From contig JAAEPW010001348.1 of NCBI GenBank assembly GCA_024232355.1, forward strand, positions 1-24,785: a stretch of DNA of 24,785 nucleotides. Reading direction: 5' to 3'. The stretch is from Chloroflexota bacterium. Its GTDB lineage: Bacteria; Chloroflexota; Anaerolineae; B4-G1. Positions within the stretch are counted from its first letter, which is position 1. Every line of letters starts with the position of its first letter. Shown one piece after another: positions 22,775 through 24,785 of the stretch. A program made the position numbers and the translations under genes. The notes below the pieces were generated by a model. It saw only the letters and a program-made list of their open reading frames with translations. It made no database searches and had not been told where the DNA came from.

Positions 22775-23812
22775 ATGAATACGCACCATAAACACAAAAA
22801 GATCAGATCGGTTGTCAGACGTGACCACGCCGAAGACTATATCTTGACGTCCCTGGTTGCATTCGTCGTCACGGTCATCGCCACCCGCGTGTTTCTCCAT
22901 TTGACCGGTTATCCCCAGCTTGGCAATAGCGTGTTGCATATTGCCCACGCACTATGGGGTGGGTTATTGCTGACTGTGGCCGTTTTTTTGCCCCTTGCCT
23001 ATGCCAATCGCTGGGCCATCCAAGCCAGCGCGTTACTGGGCGGGATCGGCATTGGGCTTTTCATCGACGAGGTGGGCAAGTTTATTACCCAAACGAACGA
23101 TTACTTTTTTCCACCAGCCCTCTCTATCATCTATAGTTTTGTTCTCCTGAATGTTTTCGTCTACCTTACCTTTCGCCGTCCACGCAAGCAAGATCCCCGT
23201 ACTGCCATGTATCATGCCTTTGATGGGTTACAGGATGCCCTGGATAGCGACCTGGATACAGCGGAGGCAGCCCGAGTCGAGGCCCAGTTGGTCATCGCCA
23301 AGCAGTCGGATCAAACTGAAATTGTGGCCCTGGCAAATGCCATTGATGCCTATTTGCAGAAAGAAAAAGAGTACCTGGCAGCAGCCGAACCTGATATTTG
23401 GAAACGCATTATCACGTGGGTGGATGCAGTGGGTATGCGGCTGGGGCGCCGTATACATCGTACCATCATTTCTGTGTTACTGATTCTGTGGGTGCTCTTT
23501 GTGATTGTCTATATGGCCGTATTGGTACTGGCGGGGGCAAACTTTGACAGCCAGATCATCCAGTGGCGTAGTGTACTTTTGGCAATACAGACTGTGATCG
23601 GTGCTTCAATGATTTTCGCTCTCATCGCTTGGCTAACCGGAAATGAAGAACGCGGCTTGAAATTTGCCGTTAGTGGTTTTCTTTTTTCGTTGGTCGCCTT
23701 GCAGACGCTTTATTTTTACATATCCCAGTTCTCGGCGATTACGGCCACTTTGCTCCAGTTGGCTTTTTTGCAGATTTTGCTTACCTATAGCCGTTGGTAT
23801 TTCCGTAACTGA
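22775..23812 (+). CDS. Conserved membrane protein of unknown function
   Basis: I do not recognise a functional family for this 345-residue integral membrane protein. A basic N-terminus rich in His and Lys precedes four hydrophobic segments (about 24-43, 57-77, 82-97, 113-132). A charged helical cytoplasmic stretch of about 95 residues follows (about 135-230, with QKEKEYLAAAEPD), then three more helices (about 231-255, 267-287, 295-340). A notable polar patch in the membrane region reads LFIDEVGKFITQTNDYFFPP and may be a functional site; HALWGG in helix 2 is another distinctive motif. TGAGGA lies 7 bases before the ATG. The gene is divergent from yacL and 29 bp ahead of the hydrolase gene. Confidence 0.8.
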   Translation: MNTHHKHKKIRSVVRRDHAEDYILTSLVAFVVTVIATRVFLHLTGYPQLGNSVLHIAHALWGGLLLTVAVFLPLAYANRWAIQASALLGGIGIGLFIDEVGKFITQTNDYFFPPALSIIYSFVLLNVFVYLTFRRPRKQDPRTAMYHAFDGLQDALDSDLDTAEAARVEAQLVIAKQSDQTEIVALANAIDAYLQKEKEYLAAAEPDIWKRIITWVDAVGMRLGRRIHRTIISVLLILWVLFVIVYMAVLVLAGANFDSQIIQWRSVLLAIQTVIGASMIFALIAWLTGNEERGLKFAVSGFLFSLVALQTLYFYISQFSAITATLLQLAFLQILLTYSRWYFRN

Positions 23813-23841
23813 ACTATAACTAAAATTGGAGAAGATGATTT

Positions 23842-24690
23842 GTGAAGATTACGACTCTGATAGAAAATACTAGATATGAACAGGCAACATCTGTAAAGCC
23901 AGAACATGGCCTATCGTTTTTTGTAAAAACTAATGCTCATAGATTCTTGCTTGACGTGGGTGCTGGCGAGTTGTTCGCCAGTAACGCAAAGCAATTGAAC
24001 ATTTCTATTCAAGATGTTGATTTTGCGGTTATTTCGCACGCTCATTTCGATCATGGTGGCGGATTAAAGACTTTTCTTGAAGAGAATGCTAGAGCGCCAA
24101 TTTATCTGCAAACAAGTGCCTTTGGGGACTATTATGGCAAGCTATTTGGTTTCATAAAAAAGCATATCGGTCTCGACAAATCATTGCTTCAACAATTCAG
24201 ACAACGATTTGTGTTTGTACAAGATTTCGTCGAAATTGTCGACAATGTTTTCATCATTCCAGACATATCTGATGATCATCCAAAACCTTCAGGCAACGCC
24301 AAGTTACTCAAAAAGCTGGATGGCAAGTATGTGCCTGATGACTTTGAACACGAGCTTGTACTTGTGGTGCGGGAAACGGATGGCCTGGTAGTGTTCACAG
24401 GTTGCTCACATAGTGGAATTCTGAATATGGTTGAGACAGTCGAGAGTCGGTTTGAAGGAGAAAAGATCAAAGCAATTTTGGGAGGATTCCATTTGATGAA
24501 TCCGATAACCAAAAAGATGACAGAGGAAAAGGATCAAGTGATTAGAATCGGCCAAGCTCTGTATGACAAAGCTCATGTCACAAAAGTCTTTTCGGGCCAT
24601 TGCACTGGAAAGATCGCTTATGACCTATTAAAATCTCAGATGAAAGAAAAACTGGAATACTTTTCAACTGGATCAATCATATCAATTTGA
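23842..24690 (+). CDS. Metallo-beta-lactamase-fold hydrolase, COG1237-like
   Basis: This 282-residue MBL-fold protein carries the metal-binding motif ISHAHFDHGGG, with further ligands in FTGCSHSGILNMVE, GGFHLMNP and SGHCTGKIA. This pattern is that of the group named after 7,8-dihydropterin-6-methyl-4-(beta-D-ribofuranosyl)aminobenzene 5'-phosphate synthase (methanopterin pathway). In bacteria without methanopterin the true substrate is usually unknown. The start is a GTG at 23842 with GGAG about 10 bases upstream. The gene is clearly more AT-rich, with more AAA/ATT/GAA codons than its neighbours, which suggests recent acquisition. It follows the membrane protein gene by 29 bp but may not be functionally linked to it. 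Confidence 0.88.
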   Translation: MKITTLIENTRYEQATSVKPEHGLSFFVKTNAHRFLLDVGAGELFASNAKQLNISIQDVDFAVISHAHFDHGGGLKTFLEENARAPIYLQTSAFGDYYGKLFGFIKKHIGLDKSLLQQFRQRFVFVQDFVEIVDNVFIIPDISDDHPKPSGNAKLLKKLDGKYVPDDFEHELVLVVRETDGLVVFTGCSHSGILNMVETVESRFEGEKIKAILGGFHLMNPITKKMTEEKDQVIRIGQALYDKAHVTKVFSGHCTGKIAYDLLKSQMKEKLEYFSTGSIISI

Positions 24691-24766
24691 CAGATCATCA
24701 AGTTCGCACTTGATTTTCACTACCGGACACTTTTGACAAGTAAACAACAGATACTGAATTTTTAGC

Positions 24767-24784
24767 CACGAATTTCACGAATTC
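24767..24784. repeat. Short direct repeat at window edge
   Basis: Two adjacent 9-base units, CACGAATTT and CACGAATTC, end at the window edge. Similar CACGAATT-type tandem motifs are common intergenic repeats in some bacterial genomes, so this may be the start of a longer array. The 76 bases between the hydrolase stop and this repeat hold no supported gene. Confidence 0.4.
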
Positions 24785-24785
24785 A

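Noticed and set aside
24734..24756. TTGACA near the right edge as a promoter
   Set aside because: No acceptable -10 at 16-18 bp, and no gene start visible before the window ends.

Overview
The window looks like chromosomal DNA of a Chloroflexi bacterium, probably Anaerolineae-like. This is inferred from gene content only: secreted PKD/DUF11 proteins, a lipoprotein with a Thr/Pro-rich tail, B12-binding radical SAM and FAD enzymes typical of that group, a T-box in front of thrS, and the yacL-cysS-rlmB neighbourhood seen in Gram-positive-type genomes. No rRNA, tRNA, CRISPR array or intact insertion sequence was seen. Coding density is high and most genes have good Shine-Dalgarno (SD) sites.

Left part (1-3518, minus strand): a small surface/secretion block reads acyl carrier protein, then a FecR-like lipoprotein with a PT-rich tail, then a large secreted DUF11/PKD-repeat protein that runs off the left edge. 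Near-identical 264-bp tandem repeats encode the PKD modules.

3769-11538 (plus strand): a seven-gene glycan cluster. It contains a membrane polyprenyl-phosphate sugar-1-phosphate transferase, three enzymes of the GDP-D-glycero-alpha-D-manno-heptose pathway (hddA, gmhA, gmhB), a hexapeptide acyltransferase, a membrane GT2 glycosyltransferase and a B12-binding radical SAM enzyme. Together they look like a route to a lipid-linked, heptose-containing surface glycan. The nucleotidyltransferase (hddC) and heptosyltransferases are not in the window.

11559-15067 (plus strand): the translation block thrS-infC-rpmI-rplT. thrS has a consensus promoter, a T-box leader with an intrinsic terminator, and then a 27-codon Thr-rich ORF. 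That ORF has a perfect 12-nt SD, which a downstream anti-SD-like sequence can mask, and it overlaps the thrS start codon. This is the most unusual regulatory arrangement in the window. infC starts with the rare AUU codon. A strong terminator closes the block.

15068-22585 (mostly minus strand): a structured intergenic region with three competing inverted repeats, then two minus-strand groups. The first is a flippase-like membrane protein (LPG synthase TM family), an FAD oxidoreductase and cinA, whose C-terminal deamidase motif is degenerate. The second is a PIN/TRAM protein (yacL-like), cysS and rlmB, with cysS and rlmB overlapping. The yacL-like gene has its own promoter and an untranslated leader of about 220 nt that contains an intrinsic terminator before the start codon, which suggests attenuation.

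Right end (22690-24785, plus strand): an unrecognised seven-helix membrane protein, an AT-rich metallo-beta-lactamase-fold hydrolase, and a short direct repeat at the edge.
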